Positions 1 to 11,319 of a DNA stretch of 64,000 nt are shown one piece after another. The notes below the pieces were generated by a model, which worked only from the letters and a program-made list of their open reading frames with translations, did no database searches and was not told where the DNA came from. Origin of the DNA: Castanea sativa (Eukaryota; Streptophyta; Magnoliopsida; Fagales; Fagaceae). The DNA is taken from positions 11,603,442-11,667,441 of the forward strand of contig NC_134023.1 of assembly GCF_040712315.1 (NCBI RefSeq), read 5' to 3'. Every line of letters begins with the position of its first letter. Position 1 is the first letter of the stretch. The translations under genes were made by a program, and so were the position numbers.

Positions 1-350
1 CTAATTGTATTTAGGTACTTGTATCAAATTATTTTGTGCAAACCAAGGGTTAACAACTAGTAAATATTATATTTATATATCAATTTCTTTTCCAAGTTTG
101 AGCCAACAAGTACTGATCTCCTACAACAACAACAACAACAATTCTTAACACACACACACACACACAAAATATTTAGTATTCTTAAAAAAAAACAACAATT
201 CTTAATCCCAAAATTTAGGGTCAGTAAACATGCTTGATTTAGGTTATATATGTTTTGTTTTTGGAAAGAATTAAGATCATTTATTAAATATATTTATTAA
301 AAAAAATTGCAATCCCATCATTGCTGAGACAGGCTGCAAGTCTCCTTAAC
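1..350. repeat. Direct repeat copy A (second copy at 16442-16790)
   Basis: This block is nearly identical to 16442-16790. The differences are a few substitutions and altered lengths of the CAA and CA microsatellites inside it. Both copies end at the same sequence, tctccttaac, after which they diverge completely. Copy A starts at the window edge, so the repeat may extend further left. The two copies lie about 16.4 kb apart in the same orientation and bracket the SDE3-like gene. No coding potential was seen. A tandem segmental duplication explains this best; two copies of a dispersed repeat is the alternative. Confidence 0.85.
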
Positions 351-354
351 ATAG

Positions 355-420
355 TTTTTTTTTTTTTTTTTTTTAAGTTTTATCTGAATCAGTTCCTAAG
401 GTTATAAGTGTTAATGGGTT

Positions 421-478
<58 letters not shown>

Positions 479-683
479 GTAGGGCTTAGGGGGCCGGTCA
501 GGATTGAGCTGGGGGGCCCGGTAAGGGTTAGCTGAGCTTAGAGAATTATATATAACTAAATTTTTCTATTAATTTTGGGCCAAGAGGGCCCTGGCCCCCT
601 TGGGTCCCTTACTAGGTCTGTCTCACATCCTGGTATGGCAACTCCTAGTCCAGATATGGGAGGTGGGAAAATTTTTTTTTTTT
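355..683. repeat. Direct repeat R1 (partner R2 at 4347-4618)
   Basis: The block runs from a poly-T tract through a (TA)n microsatellite (about 424-475) and a G/C-rich core containing ggcccccttgggtccc, to gatatgggaggtgggaaaa. The same series of motifs recurs at 4347-4618 without the long TA array. The pair flanks the GRF/MULE-derived interval. No TG...CA ends or target duplication could be defined, so calling them LTRs is not justified. The G/C-rich core resembles the terminal part of the hAT-like element at 55287, which suggests a dispersed element family. Confidence 0.7.
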
Positions 684-688
684 TTTTT

Positions 689-800
689 GGTAATTACACA
701 TAACCCACCTGTGGTTTGGACAAAAATCACTTTGCCTACCCATGGTTTGAAAAGTACTATTTAATCCACCTGTGGTATGTTTCCGTCAATCTTCGTAATC
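689..800. repeat. Probable MULE terminal-region sequence
   Basis: The segment starts ggtaattacacataaccc and contains three spaced variants of a cacctgtggttt / cccatggttt motif. This is the kind of sequence seen at the ends of many dicot Mutator-like elements; that recognition is from memory. No matching inverted copy was found beyond the transposase relic near 4165-4350, so the right end appears lost. It lies 330 bp upstream of the zf-GRF reading frame, consistent with being the left terminus of the same element. Confidence 0.4.
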
Positions 801-1130
801 CACCTCAGTCCCAGCCGTTAAAAAAAAAAAAAAAAAAAAAAACCTCTTAACCCCAAAATACAACATAACACGAATCAAAACACCCAAAACTCAAAAACTT
901 TTCGAGAGAGAGAGGCCTGTGGTGAGATCGTAGTATTCTTTGTGGTTTAGAGTGTCTGGAGAGGGAGAAAACACAACTTGAGCAACATCGAATCTAGGGA
1001 AGGTAGTGTTGGTAAAGAAAATCAAGATATTTGTGTCTATTCTTGATTTAGGGTTTCAGATTTTATTCAAGTGCCAACTTACTGTGTGAAACTCTAAATT
1101 TGGGCTTCCCAAGAATCGTGTTTTATTAAT

Positions 1131-1658
1131 ATGTCTTCATCAAGTGGTAATTTCTTGGGTTCATGTGAGCGTATGTGCAATGAGCAGACTTGTGTTTTGA
1201 GAACAAGTCTAAGTTTGTACAATTTTGGGAGGAGGTTCTTAGGTTGTAGTCGTTATAAGGTTGGTCTTAAGTGTCCTTTCTTTGTTTGGCTTAATAACCC
1301 AACCTGTCCTCGTGGGAATGAAACTGCACATTTGGCTCTAGAGAGAATGTCTAGGCTTTAGAGTGCTCTCCAACTTGCCAACGAAAGGGAAAGGACAGCT
1401 CTGGAAATGGCAGAAGAAGCTAGGCAAATGGCAGAAAAGGCTTTTGAAGAGGAAGCTAAAGCCAAGGAGAGGGAGAGAAAGGCTCGAGCTGTCTGTGCAA
1501 AAGCTAAGGAAAAGGCCATGTTTGCTAAAGAGAAGCAGAGAATGTGGAAGTTTGAATGCATTTTGTCATGGATATTTTTTGTTATTGTTATGTTGTTGTT
1601 GTTGTGTTTTGGCTCAATTGAGTTCTCTGGAATGAAGAGACCGAGGTTGTTGCCCTGA
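1131..1658 (+). pseudogene. zf-GRF / coiled-coil / transmembrane small protein, one in-frame TAG
   Basis: A 175-codon frame runs from the ATG at 1131 to the TGA at 1656-1658. It is interrupted only by TAG at 1359-1361 (codon 77). Residues 12-53 form a GRF zinc finger: Cys at 12, 16, 21, 39 and 48, with the diagnostic GRRFLGC at 33-39 and a following FFVW. After the stop, the same frame continues with a long charged coiled coil (codons ~80-135, rich in A/E/K/R) and a hydrophobic segment (~143-160) near the C-terminus. This domain order is common in small plant GRF-type proteins of unknown function. The frame faces the MULE transposase relic at 3726-4165, so it may be cargo or a second gene of that element. 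The stop could instead be a recent mutation in a live gene. Confidence 0.75.
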
Positions 1659-1885
1659 AGTAATTAATTAGTTAGTAAAGATAGTTATGACAATGGTGTT
1701 AATGAATTTGCATTGTAATAGCACTAGCTTACTGATGTAATGTTTTGATGTGTCAATGAATAAAGAATTGGTCAATTATTGAGTATTGTTTTGTGCATAC
1801 CATAACAACCATTCAATGAAAGAAGTATTGGTCATGCCACTAGTCTCTGGGCATATAATAAAAGAAGTATTGGTCAATTATCAAT

Positions 1886-2185
1886 GACCTGCGCATACCA
1901 TAACAACCATTCCACAATAACAACTTCCATATACTTTGTATTAGAAAAATCTACTCGGACACAATTTGTAGTAGCAATAAATAAACTTCCATATAATCCG
2001 GTTTGGACAAATAATGTTTCATACAGTTACCTACACACATCATAACAACCATTTCACAATAACAACTTTCAAACACTTTGTATTGGAAAAATCTACTAGG
2101 ACACAATCTGTAGCAACAATAATAAAACTTTCCTATAATCTGGTTTGGACAAATAATGTTCCATACAAACTGAATTGAATAAATA
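1886..2185. repeat. Two-copy tandem repeat, period about 146 bp
   Basis: Two diverged copies, about 1893-2038 and 2039-2185, share the ordered motifs cataacaaccatt, aaaaatctact, ggacacaat and tttggacaaataatgtt. The repeat sits in the untranslated stretch between the convergent GRF frame and the transposase relic. The rest of 1660-3700 shows no gene that can be supported. Confidence 0.75.
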
Positions 2186-3725
2186 CCACAACTTCCATAC
2201 CATAATACTGTTGGAAAATATGGCTAAATAAACAAGTTTTGATTCAACAATACAAACCCTAAAAATTTAGCAATGACAAAAATAAATAGATAGAGTTAAA
2301 AATATCTCACAAACTATAGAATCACGCAAAATGCGTTGTCTTTAAAGGTTGATTCATGCCACCCGGAGTAGAACTCGGTGTGAATGGCTCTCTTGGCTGA
2401 ACAACCCCCCAAGATTAGACTATAGTAATTTTTTCAAGTTGATCACACACTTAAGCAAGAAGAACTAGGAACAACCTTACTTGTCTTTCCTTTCCTTAAA
2501 AAAAAAAAAAAAATGAAGCTGATATTTCTGTGCTGAAATTTTTGTGCAGCAAAGAAAAGAAACGAGCAAAAACAGAGGGATACAACTGGAGAAGGAGAGA
2601 GTAAATATGAGTGTTGAATAGTGTGATTTGTAGGGTTTTTTAGCTAATTGATGTAAGGCTGATGGGCTTCACCAACGGTTACTGTGCATGCCAACGAGCA
2701 GCACAATAAATGCCCCAACGAGCTGCAAATTTAATGCCCAACAGGCTGCAAGTTTAATGCCCAACGAGCAGAACCAAATTGGGCTAAGGTAAAAGGAAGG
2801 AAAAGGAATTAGGCCCAAGAGAGATAGAGACAAGTTTAAGTCCAACCCAAGCCCAACTCTAACCCTTAGCCCATTATCTTTCAATCTACCACTTAAGTGG
2901 TGCTATGGTTTATAAACTTATATGAGAACTCATTTCTAACCAATGTAGGACACAAACATAGTTTAAGAGTTTGAAACACACATACTCCAACAAATACCAC
3001 AACTTCCACATAATACCACAACTTCCATATAATACCACAAAATTTCATACCATAATAACAACCTGGAGTGTACTGTACCTTAACTTCTGGTAAATTAATA
3101 CAAAAAGCCAATAGTGGTCTTAACAAAAATCACTAGTTGCAAGCCCACATGTTCCCATTAGCTTTACTCATAATGCTGACATGCGTTCCCACTAGCTTCA
3201 TTTCTTGCCTTTACTCTTTCCACCCACTGAATTCATTTTTGGTGGCCTTTGAGCAGCAAGCTATCCTCTAGTCCTCACACCACCAGTGCTCCTATTTGCA
3301 AGTGAAGGCTACAAAATAAAAAATAGATCCACTTGTTAAAAAATATCCTAGTCTACATAACCATCTAGGAAAGAGGTAACTACACTAAGTTACCTGTGAA
3401 GAACTTGGTAGGGTCTCCCTAAGTGTGTGAAACTCTGGTTGTGAGGAAGAGAACCATCCTGCTCTCATGTGAGATTGCCTAGCTTGATTTCCTTGCTGTG
3501 AAGCTTGATTTCCTTATTGTGAGGATGAAGGCTGAATGGTAGACCTCATGTTATTGGGTAGGCTGCTGGGATGGTGGTTAGGGTGCAGCCTAAGGTGTAG
3601 ATCCAGATCTGGTACTAGGTGCAAGCACCCCTCCCCTTGCCTGCAACAAAACCCAATTTCAGTACATTAATACCTTTGTAAGTTTAAAAACAAGTTTTTT
3701 TTTTTTTTTCCATTTAAATCTCAAT

Positions 3726-4165
3726 TACTTACAGCTTTTTCTCTTTCAAGCCTCTGTCTCCTCTGCCACGGTGTCTCCCCAGTGATGCCAGCCTTGCACC
3801 CTCTTGAGTTATGCCCTTCCTTTTTGCATTTCCCACACCTTACAAGTCTGTTCAGCCTACTTGCTTTGTAAGGGTTCTTAGGCTCATCAGGAGTCCTCTT
3901 TCTTTGCTTGGGTGGCCTGCCTGATGGTTTGTATATGTGAGGTGCTAGAGGAGCAGGCTATCCAATCTCAACCCATTTTGACTGGCCAGGCATGGGAGGA
4001 AGTACCTCCTTGTATATCTCCATGTAAGTTTCTTTGTGGTAGCATGGGTGGGTGTAGGCTTCTGGCTGTTATGGCAAGTTTTTTAATTGCATACTCTCTC
4101 AAAGCAGCTCTGAACACCTTTGCATTAGGAAACTTCATCTCCTTCTTCAGTACAACATTTCTCAT
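3726..4165 (-). pseudogene. Internally deleted Mutator-like (MULE/MuDR) transposase
   Basis: Read on the minus strand from ATG 4165, the first ~27 codons match the start of the plant MuDR N-terminal domain (motif KFPNAKVFRAALREYAIKK). The frame then jumps almost directly to the transposase C-terminus: LPPMPG..W..I, an in-frame stop near 3960, a basic SGRPPKQRKR segment, DEPKNP, and a CCHC zinc knuckle (CGKCKKEGHNSRGC) near 3775-3825. A gtaagt follows the last codons near 3728. The whole DDE catalytic core and SWIM region are missing, so this is a deletion derivative and cannot encode an active transposase. It is convergent with the zf-GRF frame at 1131. Confidence 0.85.
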
Positions 4166-4346
4166 GTAGCAGCAACATGGGTCTATGGCGGCTGAGGCTA
4201 GGCGGCATGATGATGGCCTGTGGCGACGTCATGCGAGGCTGACCACTGACTCCAGTCAGTACTCAGTACTCTCTTTCAATCTCTCCACTCCAATCACTCT
4301 CTCGTGGTCTCTCACTCTCTGTCTCTCACGACTTTCTCTCTCTGTC

Positions 4347-4618
4347 ACCTTTTTTTTTTTTTTTAGTTTTATCTGAATCGGTTTCTAAGGTTATAAGTGT
4401 TAATGGGTATAAAAAAAAAAAAATTGGGTAGGGCTTAGGGGGCCGGTCAGGATTGAGCTGGGGGGCTCGGTAAGGGTTGGTTGGGCTTAGAGAATTATAT
4501 ATAACTATTTTTTTTTTTTTTTTGGGCCAAGAGGGCCCTGGCCCCCTTACTGGGTCCGTCTCACATCATGGTTTGGCAACTCCTAGTTCAGATATGGGAG
4601 GTGGGAAAAGTATTTCTT
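4347..4618. repeat. Direct repeat R2 (partner of R1)
   Basis: Similar to 355-683 over the segments ttttatctgaatc, aaggttataagtgttaatggg, gggtagggcttagggggccgg and cagatatgggaggtggg. Here a short A-run replaces the TA array. The copies diverge after gaggtgggaaaa. See R1 for interpretation. Confidence 0.7.
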
Positions 4619-4689
4619 TTTTTCATCACTTATGTCGATTAGAAATTCCTGTTGGGCTAATCAAGCATTCAGTTGGCCTTGGTGGCTAA

Positions 4690-4765
4690 GGAGTTTCAAT
4701 GGAAAACGATACATCAATTGTCAAGATAGTTTTTTTGTATTTTCCTGTGTTGGATAGTATTAGAA

Positions 4766-4809
<44 letters not shown>

Positions 4810-4894
4810 AAAGTAAAAGAAAAAAAAAATATCACTTAACTTTCCTTATTTAGTTTGGCATGAAATAGAGATGTTTTTTGCTAAAATTTTCTAG

Positions 4895-4936
<42 letters not shown>

Positions 4937-5480
4937 ATCTTATGCAAAACTAAATAAAAAAAATCAAAAGATAATTTTTCAATTAATTTTAAGGTCGCTA
5001 CCAACACATGAGAAAATGAGATAATATTCTATAAAATACTTTCTGATGATTCATTTTCCATAAAATATTGATGTCACCAAGTAGTTTCGCTTTTGTTTTA
5101 GTTTTTGTTTTTTTAATTAGGGAGGGGGTACGAAAACAATTTCATATACCAGGACACCAGGTTGCCTGAACTCTAAACGAAATTCGGATAATCAAATATT
5201 ATATCACCTGAAATCGCTCTTACTTTTGCATCATGATGTTATGACCATTTGTATGATATAAAGATAGATAGGGACGTATGAGTCTTTTTTTTTTTTTTTT
5301 ACATGGAAAGTATCAGTCCCTTGAACCAAGAGAAAAAACTAATCTGTCTTTCAGAAACACAAAATGCATTGAACTATAACAGAAGATAGAAAGAGAGAAG
5401 GCAGTAACTTTTACCATAGATGGTCTTTGCAGTAATAAACATATATACACACAACACATGACAAAGTTTACACAAAACAC
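4690..5480. other. Intergenic, AT-rich, no gene seen
   Basis: Contains a (TA)n array near 4774-4804 and a poly-A run of about 40 near 4894-4933. It lies downstream of the stop codon of the SDE3-like gene, so part of it should be that gene's 3'UTR. No RecA2-type helicase sequence was found here in any frame, so the SDE3-like protein really does end at 5490 in this window. Confidence 0.6.
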
Positions 5481-5489
5481 AGGTAGATA

Positions 5490-8400
5490 CTAGGGAGGCG
5501 ACAAATATACAAGTGGATATTGCTGTGAGTTGACCATCTCTGTGATGAACATTGGATTGAGGGTGTTATATGGCCTGAAATCAAGAAGTCTTTCAAAATA
5601 TGACTTCTGCAATCCATGATTCCAAGCCATGGGAGAGCGGACCCAACCTGGACAGTCTCCGGGTGCACCAGTAACTATGACGGCTGTGTTCTCATTAGCA
5701 AAATTAGCTAAAGCTATTGTTGCTTCCGGCTCCGTGGTTGATGAGGCATCCACTAGAAAAATATGACTAAAATGTCCAGCAGGTATACCTTCGCTGTATA
5801 GTCGAAAGCTACTCACAAAAGTTGACAGAATTATCTTATACTTTCGAAGTTTTGCTAGTGGAGGACATGTAAAACATTCATCTTTCATAGGACATGAAAG
5901 CAGAATGTCAACGGGTACCCTTTTTACCTCTCGAAATGCAGCATTGGCTCGAAACATATCTGAGTCTGGAACCACTTCCCTTAAACTTATTGTCAGCTCA
6001 TCACATGTGTGATTTGTAGGTGCACATATAAGAATCCGACTCCCTTTAAAGGTTTTATATAATTCAATTACTGCTTCACAAACAACCAGTCCAGTTCTTG
6101 CAGTTGCTGGTGCTTTTGGTTCAGGTAGAGACCTTTTCACTTCAGATCCGACGAGCTCGCCCCCAAGAAGATAAGGTGGTGAGCCCCGAAAGCTTAAAAT
6201 CCGGCGTACTGAATTCAACTCATTTGTATTGAGTTTATCATAGGCATCAAGCAGAGCAGGTGGGCTAACGATGTTCTTCCGAGAGACGCATTCAGGAAAG
6301 AGTAAGTTGTGGGACAAAGGATCTAATGCAAATGCAGCTTCTATTGCTTGATGAGCCCTTTTTAGACACACTCTGTTGAATGAGAAGCTGATATCATATT
6401 TGCGATTAGGATGATGCTGTGAATGAAAATCATCTCCAAATTCAACTAATACACGATTGCTTCTCACCACGCGATAGACAAAACCCTGCTTACCATTTAG
6501 ACTGTTAGTGTCGTAAATAATATCATTAAAAAAAAAAATAAAAAAAAAACTGATGTTTATAAGCACTCTATAAAATAATTCTCAAAATTCAGTTTGGCCC
6601 AAATAAATGTGAACAGTATAATTCTCAAAATTCAGTTTGGCACAAATAAATGTGGATAACTGTAGGGTTAATAGGATAACCTAGATCTGTTTATACATGT
6701 CATTGTACCTGATATATATTAGTCCGAACCACATTTATTCCTTAGTGCTTCCGCTCTCCCTTTCTCTCTCTTTTTATTTTGCTCATCCATTCAATATCAC
6801 TTGAGGATACATCCATGTTATGAATTTTGGCTCCTCAAGAAGCACATTTTTGCATCAAAGCAACCAAAGATCTGTAACCTCTGAATTTCTCAAGTGAATT
6901 AGGGACACACAAAAGGATATTGTACGGGTCACATAGATTTTCCTGAACACCAGATAACTATAGGATGATCTGTGCGGAGGTTTGGCTGCTCACTCATCTC
7001 GTTTCAAAAGATCCACTAAGATATTTGAGAAATTAAATTTAACAAATAGTATAAAAAGCCTCTGCATAACCCTAGTCAAGGCCAATAATGCAAGAACAAC
7101 CTCATTAACAGGTCAAAATAGCTGACTGTATCACTTGTTGATTGAGTGGCTATATAATAGTTAAAGTCAGATGTATTGGACAGAATTCATTACAAAAAAG
7201 GTCATATACAGGGAAGAATTCATAACAATTTATTTTAATAATGTGATGCAAGAACCTTAGCTTCAGGTTAGTTAAGAAAAATTCAAAAAATGCTATACAG
7301 AACTACCAAAATACTAGACCAGTTTAAACTCAAAGAAAACAAGTTATCTAATCATAAAACTCAAGACTACCTCCAGAAAAATGATGTGATTTAATCATGT
7401 GTTAATTAAGAATAAGCTTACCTGAAATGGCTCAACCTTTTTATCTGAAGGTCGTGCATTGACCATATCCCTTGATAAAAGATATGGCCGCTTCTCACGA
7501 ATACGATCAATGTCAAATGCTACAAATATTTTATCAGCCTTCTCAGCACTTCCTTTGGAATATTTATTCTTTTTTGATTTTTTAAAAACTGCTGCTTTCT
7601 CCAACTCCAATGTCACTTTCTTCAAAAGGAAGTCACTCCATTTCTAGTTCCAATAAAAGCATAAAATTACTACAAGCCAAAGTGCAAAAGCATAGATTAT
7701 TACATCAATCACAACATTTTACTATACATACTACTTAAAATAGTCAAAGAAGCCAAAATATTTATCATTGAAATTGTATGATGGATATCTGAAAATAACA
7801 ATGTAAAATACTCCCTCAAAAGATCTCCTAGTGATTTAAAAGAAGTGTCAAAATGGGATACTAGAGAAAGATAATTTAAGAAACTTTCATATTCCATAAA
7901 TAAATAAAAAATAAATAAAAACTTTTGAATTTTTGCTTTGCTCCTATGGAAGGTTTTAAGAAAATGAGTTGGTTCATTTACATTGCCACTCTCACTTATT
8001 CAAGAGTATAATACCGTTTAAATCTAAGAACTTCGCTTTCCATCTAGTAATAGAAGAGATGATCATTTAAAATATATACTTGTTTACGATGCTCTAGGTT
8101 CAAATGCTATTGTTGAGAAAAAAAGAAAGTAATTATTCATTACACCTGCAATCAGATACCTTTTTAACAAGCATTCAAGTATATCCAATAGAGAAATTTA
8201 AAATTTTAATTCCTAAATTCAACACATAAACAAAATTCCATCATCCAGGACAAACTCAACTTAAAAACATTAGAAGAATTTGATTTCACATCCTTTTAAT
8301 CATATTCTAGAAACTGATCCTGTGATTGAACAGAAGTATTTGTTTTGGATGATATAACAAATGGAATAAAACCATTCCATTTGAAAATAGAGCACATTGG

Positions 8401-10559
8401 AAGATCATTTCAGTAGATGTGTAAAATAATGCCCTGATTTCATTATGTATCATTACCTCTGACACAGGTTCCAGGACTTTATATCATATGTTTATCTGAT
8501 TGGATCAATTTCAAGTTGAGGCCTTCTTCCAATTAAACACTGTAAGATTTGAAATAAAATCCTAAGCTTATATGTGATCACACAACCAATTTAAATTTAC
8601 CTACCTGCAAATGCAAAGACCGGTTTGAAAATCATAAGAAGAAATTTCTTACATCATTTAATGGAATCTTTATCCATGAATTACTAGAATATCAAGTTTT
8701 GCCAACCAAAAAACAGAATGCTAAATAATTGATGCTGTGCAAAATCACATCAATTTTGGCAACAAAGTCTCTCAATGAATAGAGTTACTGCATAAACTAA
8801 AAGTGCACGCCTGCCTAAAATTTTGACTTTCTTTGACTGATAGCAGTATGATCCCTTCTTTCACACACACCATGGAAAGCATTGCATGTGGGAAACACCC
8901 ACAACTCAACTAAAACCCAATTCAAGAAGAGGGATGACCAAAATGAGATTACATTTACAGTAGAAACCAGCAATACATTGCTTCTCCTTGTCTCCAGTAA
9001 GAGGGAGTTCCCAATTGGCTTTCCATGACATCTTTTACATAGGTACCTAAAATTGTTTTGTATTGAAGGCAATATGCATGCAAACTATAGAGCTCGAATG
9101 AGTCACACCTGCAACATGTTTAGCATTCAGCTCCTCTACCCCATTGATTTGCATCCCAGTATTAATTTTCAAAAATATTTCTTTCATTTTTTCAATATTT
9201 CTAATGTATATGTTGTTTGAAATTAAATTAGTAAAAACTGGATCACTAAATCTTATCAAATGCTTCATAACTACCTCAATTAGACCTGACCCAAATCTTA
9301 CAAAACCCAAACCACTCTAGCTCTAGTTATTTTTATACTGCAGTAGTAGTGCTAAATACTAAACAGGATCAGTTCTTAGCCCATGCCTTGGTACCAGCTT
9401 AACATATATTCATTTTGAAATCTACAATGTGTTTGGATGGAGCAGAAGGGAGGCGAAGGGGGGAGGGGGGTTAACTTTGTTTGGATTTTTTTTTTTTTTT
9501 TTATTTATGGGGGAAGGGATTTGAGGGTATTAAACCCCTCATTTTCGATTGTCAATTTTCCCTTATAATGTCAATTTATCTCTATTTCTTTAAATTGAAC
9601 AAAATAGGGGTACAATTGTTAATGTAAATGATATCTTATAAACAAGATTTCAAAGAAGATAGTACAAAAATTTGTATGATATACCAAGTAACATTTTGTT
9701 GACAAAGTAGATAACTTACGTCCAAGTAGTAATCCTCAGCATATAATAGGGCAGCAAAATAAGCCTTATAAGTTGAAGGAGACAAAGGCTGTTTCAGAAC
9801 TTCAGGCACAATGTCTCTCTTGATCAGACCTTTGATATCCTCAGGAACAGCATATATGGCTGTACCCTTTTCACAAATATAACTTCTCTTCCTTTCTTCA
9901 TCTGTTACATTATTGGGAGCTATATGCAGAATTGGCTTAAAATCTGGAGGTTGCTTAGAAGTAGATGGTGAAGATTGAGATGGTTTATAGGAAGTTGGAG
10001 AAGAAGCTGATGGGGCTTTAGAAGAAGGAACTGGAGGTTTAAGAGATGATGGGGATGAACTAGAAGACGAGGGAAGCGGTTTTGGTTTAGGTGAAGATTG
10101 AGATAGGTAGGAAGGTGCAGATTGTGTAGATGGAGATTGAAGTGATCTGGAAGAAAATGCAGGAGGCAATGGACTCGAACTTTTAGAACTGTGGGAAACT
10201 TCATTAGTGGAAAATTGAGGTGGCACATAGGAAGATAGGGGCGGCTTAGATGAAGATGAAGATTGAGGTGTCACTGAGCTGCTTATCCATGAATCTATTG
10301 CAACTTTGGTTTGATAATAAGGCGAAGAAGCACTTGGCAATGACGACTTTGCTAAAATTTGGTAGTGGTCACGGTACAATGGGGTTGTGGTTGTTGGAGT
10401 TGGAGTTGGAGTTCGAGATGAATTACGTACCAAATATTCATTCCTTTCGGAACCAAATTCCAGCTGAAAAGGCCTAGATCTAGTTCTAGAGTAACTGTCA
10501 TCATAACTATCTTCTTCGCAACAAAGGATACATTTCAAGATTTCAAGAAAACAAGACAT
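5490..10559 (-). CDS. SDE3/MOV10-like helicase paralogue, truncated and motif-degenerate
   Basis: Three coding exons (10559-9720, 7643-7422, 6485-5490) join in phase 0 at GT-AG sites to give 685 aa. The start chosen is MSCFLEILKCILCCEE, the ATG nearest the conserved sequence; an in-frame ATG lies 39 bp upstream. Residues ~30-190 are a Ser/Pro-rich linker. From ~200 on (VPEDIKGLIKRDIVPEVL, SPSTYKAYFAALLYAEDYY, KRPYLLSRD, KVEPFQ, SFNRVCLKRAHQAIEAA) the sequence matches the SDE3 family. The helicase part is abnormal. The Walker A region (~475-490) has no GxxxxGKT, motif II reads LVDASSTTEPE where SDE3 has a DEAG-type box, and the protein ends just after the motif III region with no RecA2 domain. 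SDE3 itself is about 1,000 aa and acts in RNA silencing. Conserved splice sites and 685 open codons argue against simple decay; a non-catalytic paralogue is the best reading. Confidence 0.85.
6578..6655. repeat. Short tandem duplication in SDE3-like intron
   Basis: Two copies of a ~43-bp unit with the motif attctcaaaattcagtttgg followed by caaataaatgtg, just upstream (minus-strand sense) of the last exon. The rest of this intron (6486-7421) and the next one (7644-9719) show no supported gene. Confidence 0.75.
9420..9640. other. G-rich/T-rich segment in SDE3-like intron
   Basis: A purine-rich stretch (gggaggcgaaggggggagg) followed by poly-T lies near the 5' end of the first coding-region intron. 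It starts with tgtttggatgg, reminiscent of Tourist-type termini, but no matching partner or target duplication was found. It is reported only as compositionally unusual. Confidence 0.3.
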
Positions 10560-10602
10560 AACGCATAAATATATGGTCTTTTTGAGATCAAACCTCACTT
10601 TG

Positions 10603-11312
10603 ATTTCTGAGGAAAAATAAGGACAACGTTTCAGAATTTGTGGAACATGGATATCTCAATCAACAAGGCATATAGTAAATCTGAAAATGTACAGCAATAA
10701 GCAATCGATTAGAAGATACATATATATGATATACCAAACATGCAAAATTGGAATATATACATACATATACAAAATAAAAATAAAAATAAAAGGCAGCAAA
10801 GAAAATGTAGAATCTCATAGTTCTTCATGGTTTTGATCTACAAATAGTCAAAACAAAACACACTCACACACAACTGAAGTGAAAGATCAGACTACCATAC
10901 AGACCAAAAAAGATCATTGAAAATCTTAGAAAGTGAGTACGATGTAGTAGATATCAGAGAAACGTAGCTATTATAAGCATGTTATAATGATAGAAGACAG
11001 AGTAGAAGTAGAAGAGAAAACCCACCTGGATTCTTGATTCTTTTGATCTTGGATCCAACGCTAACACTGACTGTCTGAATTCTGCAGGTAAATAAAGGAC
11101 CAAAGGTTGACGAGGATGTAAATTCAATTCCAAAGTCTTTTCCCTGCACCACCCCTGGCTTGCCACGTCGGCAAGTGGGTCCAGATATAGTGACCAGTGA
11201 CTTCACTACTGCCTACTGGGAATGGTTGGAGAGGGAAAACTTCGGAACAAGGGAAAGCCAACTGAAATGGATTAAAGTCACATGTACGGACGAGGTTGTG
11301 ACTTTTTATATA
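10603..11312 (-). promoter_or_regulatory. Promoter, 5'UTR exon and 5'UTR intron of SDE3-like gene
   Basis: On the minus strand a TATA-like box (tatataaaaag, 11302-11312) precedes a region that could be the first untranslated exon. A good donor (ccag|gtgggt) lies near 11035. An acceptor (ttttcctcag) ends near 10604, followed by about 45 nt of leader before ATG 10559. The implied 5'UTR intron is ~430 bp. All sites are inferred from sequence; no transcript evidence is available. Confidence 0.5.
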
Positions 11313-11319
11313 GAAGAAA

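Noticed and set aside
355..4618. LTR retrotransposon with R1 and R2 as LTRs
   Set aside because: No TG..CA ends, primer-binding site, polypurine tract, target duplication or gag/pol sequence between them.
8040..8120. SINE-like B box (taggttcaaatgc) in SDE3-like intron
   Set aside because: No target duplication or convincing A box could be found.
9920..10228. 102-codon ORF rich in Leu/His/Asn
   Set aside because: It is an alternative-frame shadow of the Ser/Pro-rich linker of the SDE3-like exon.
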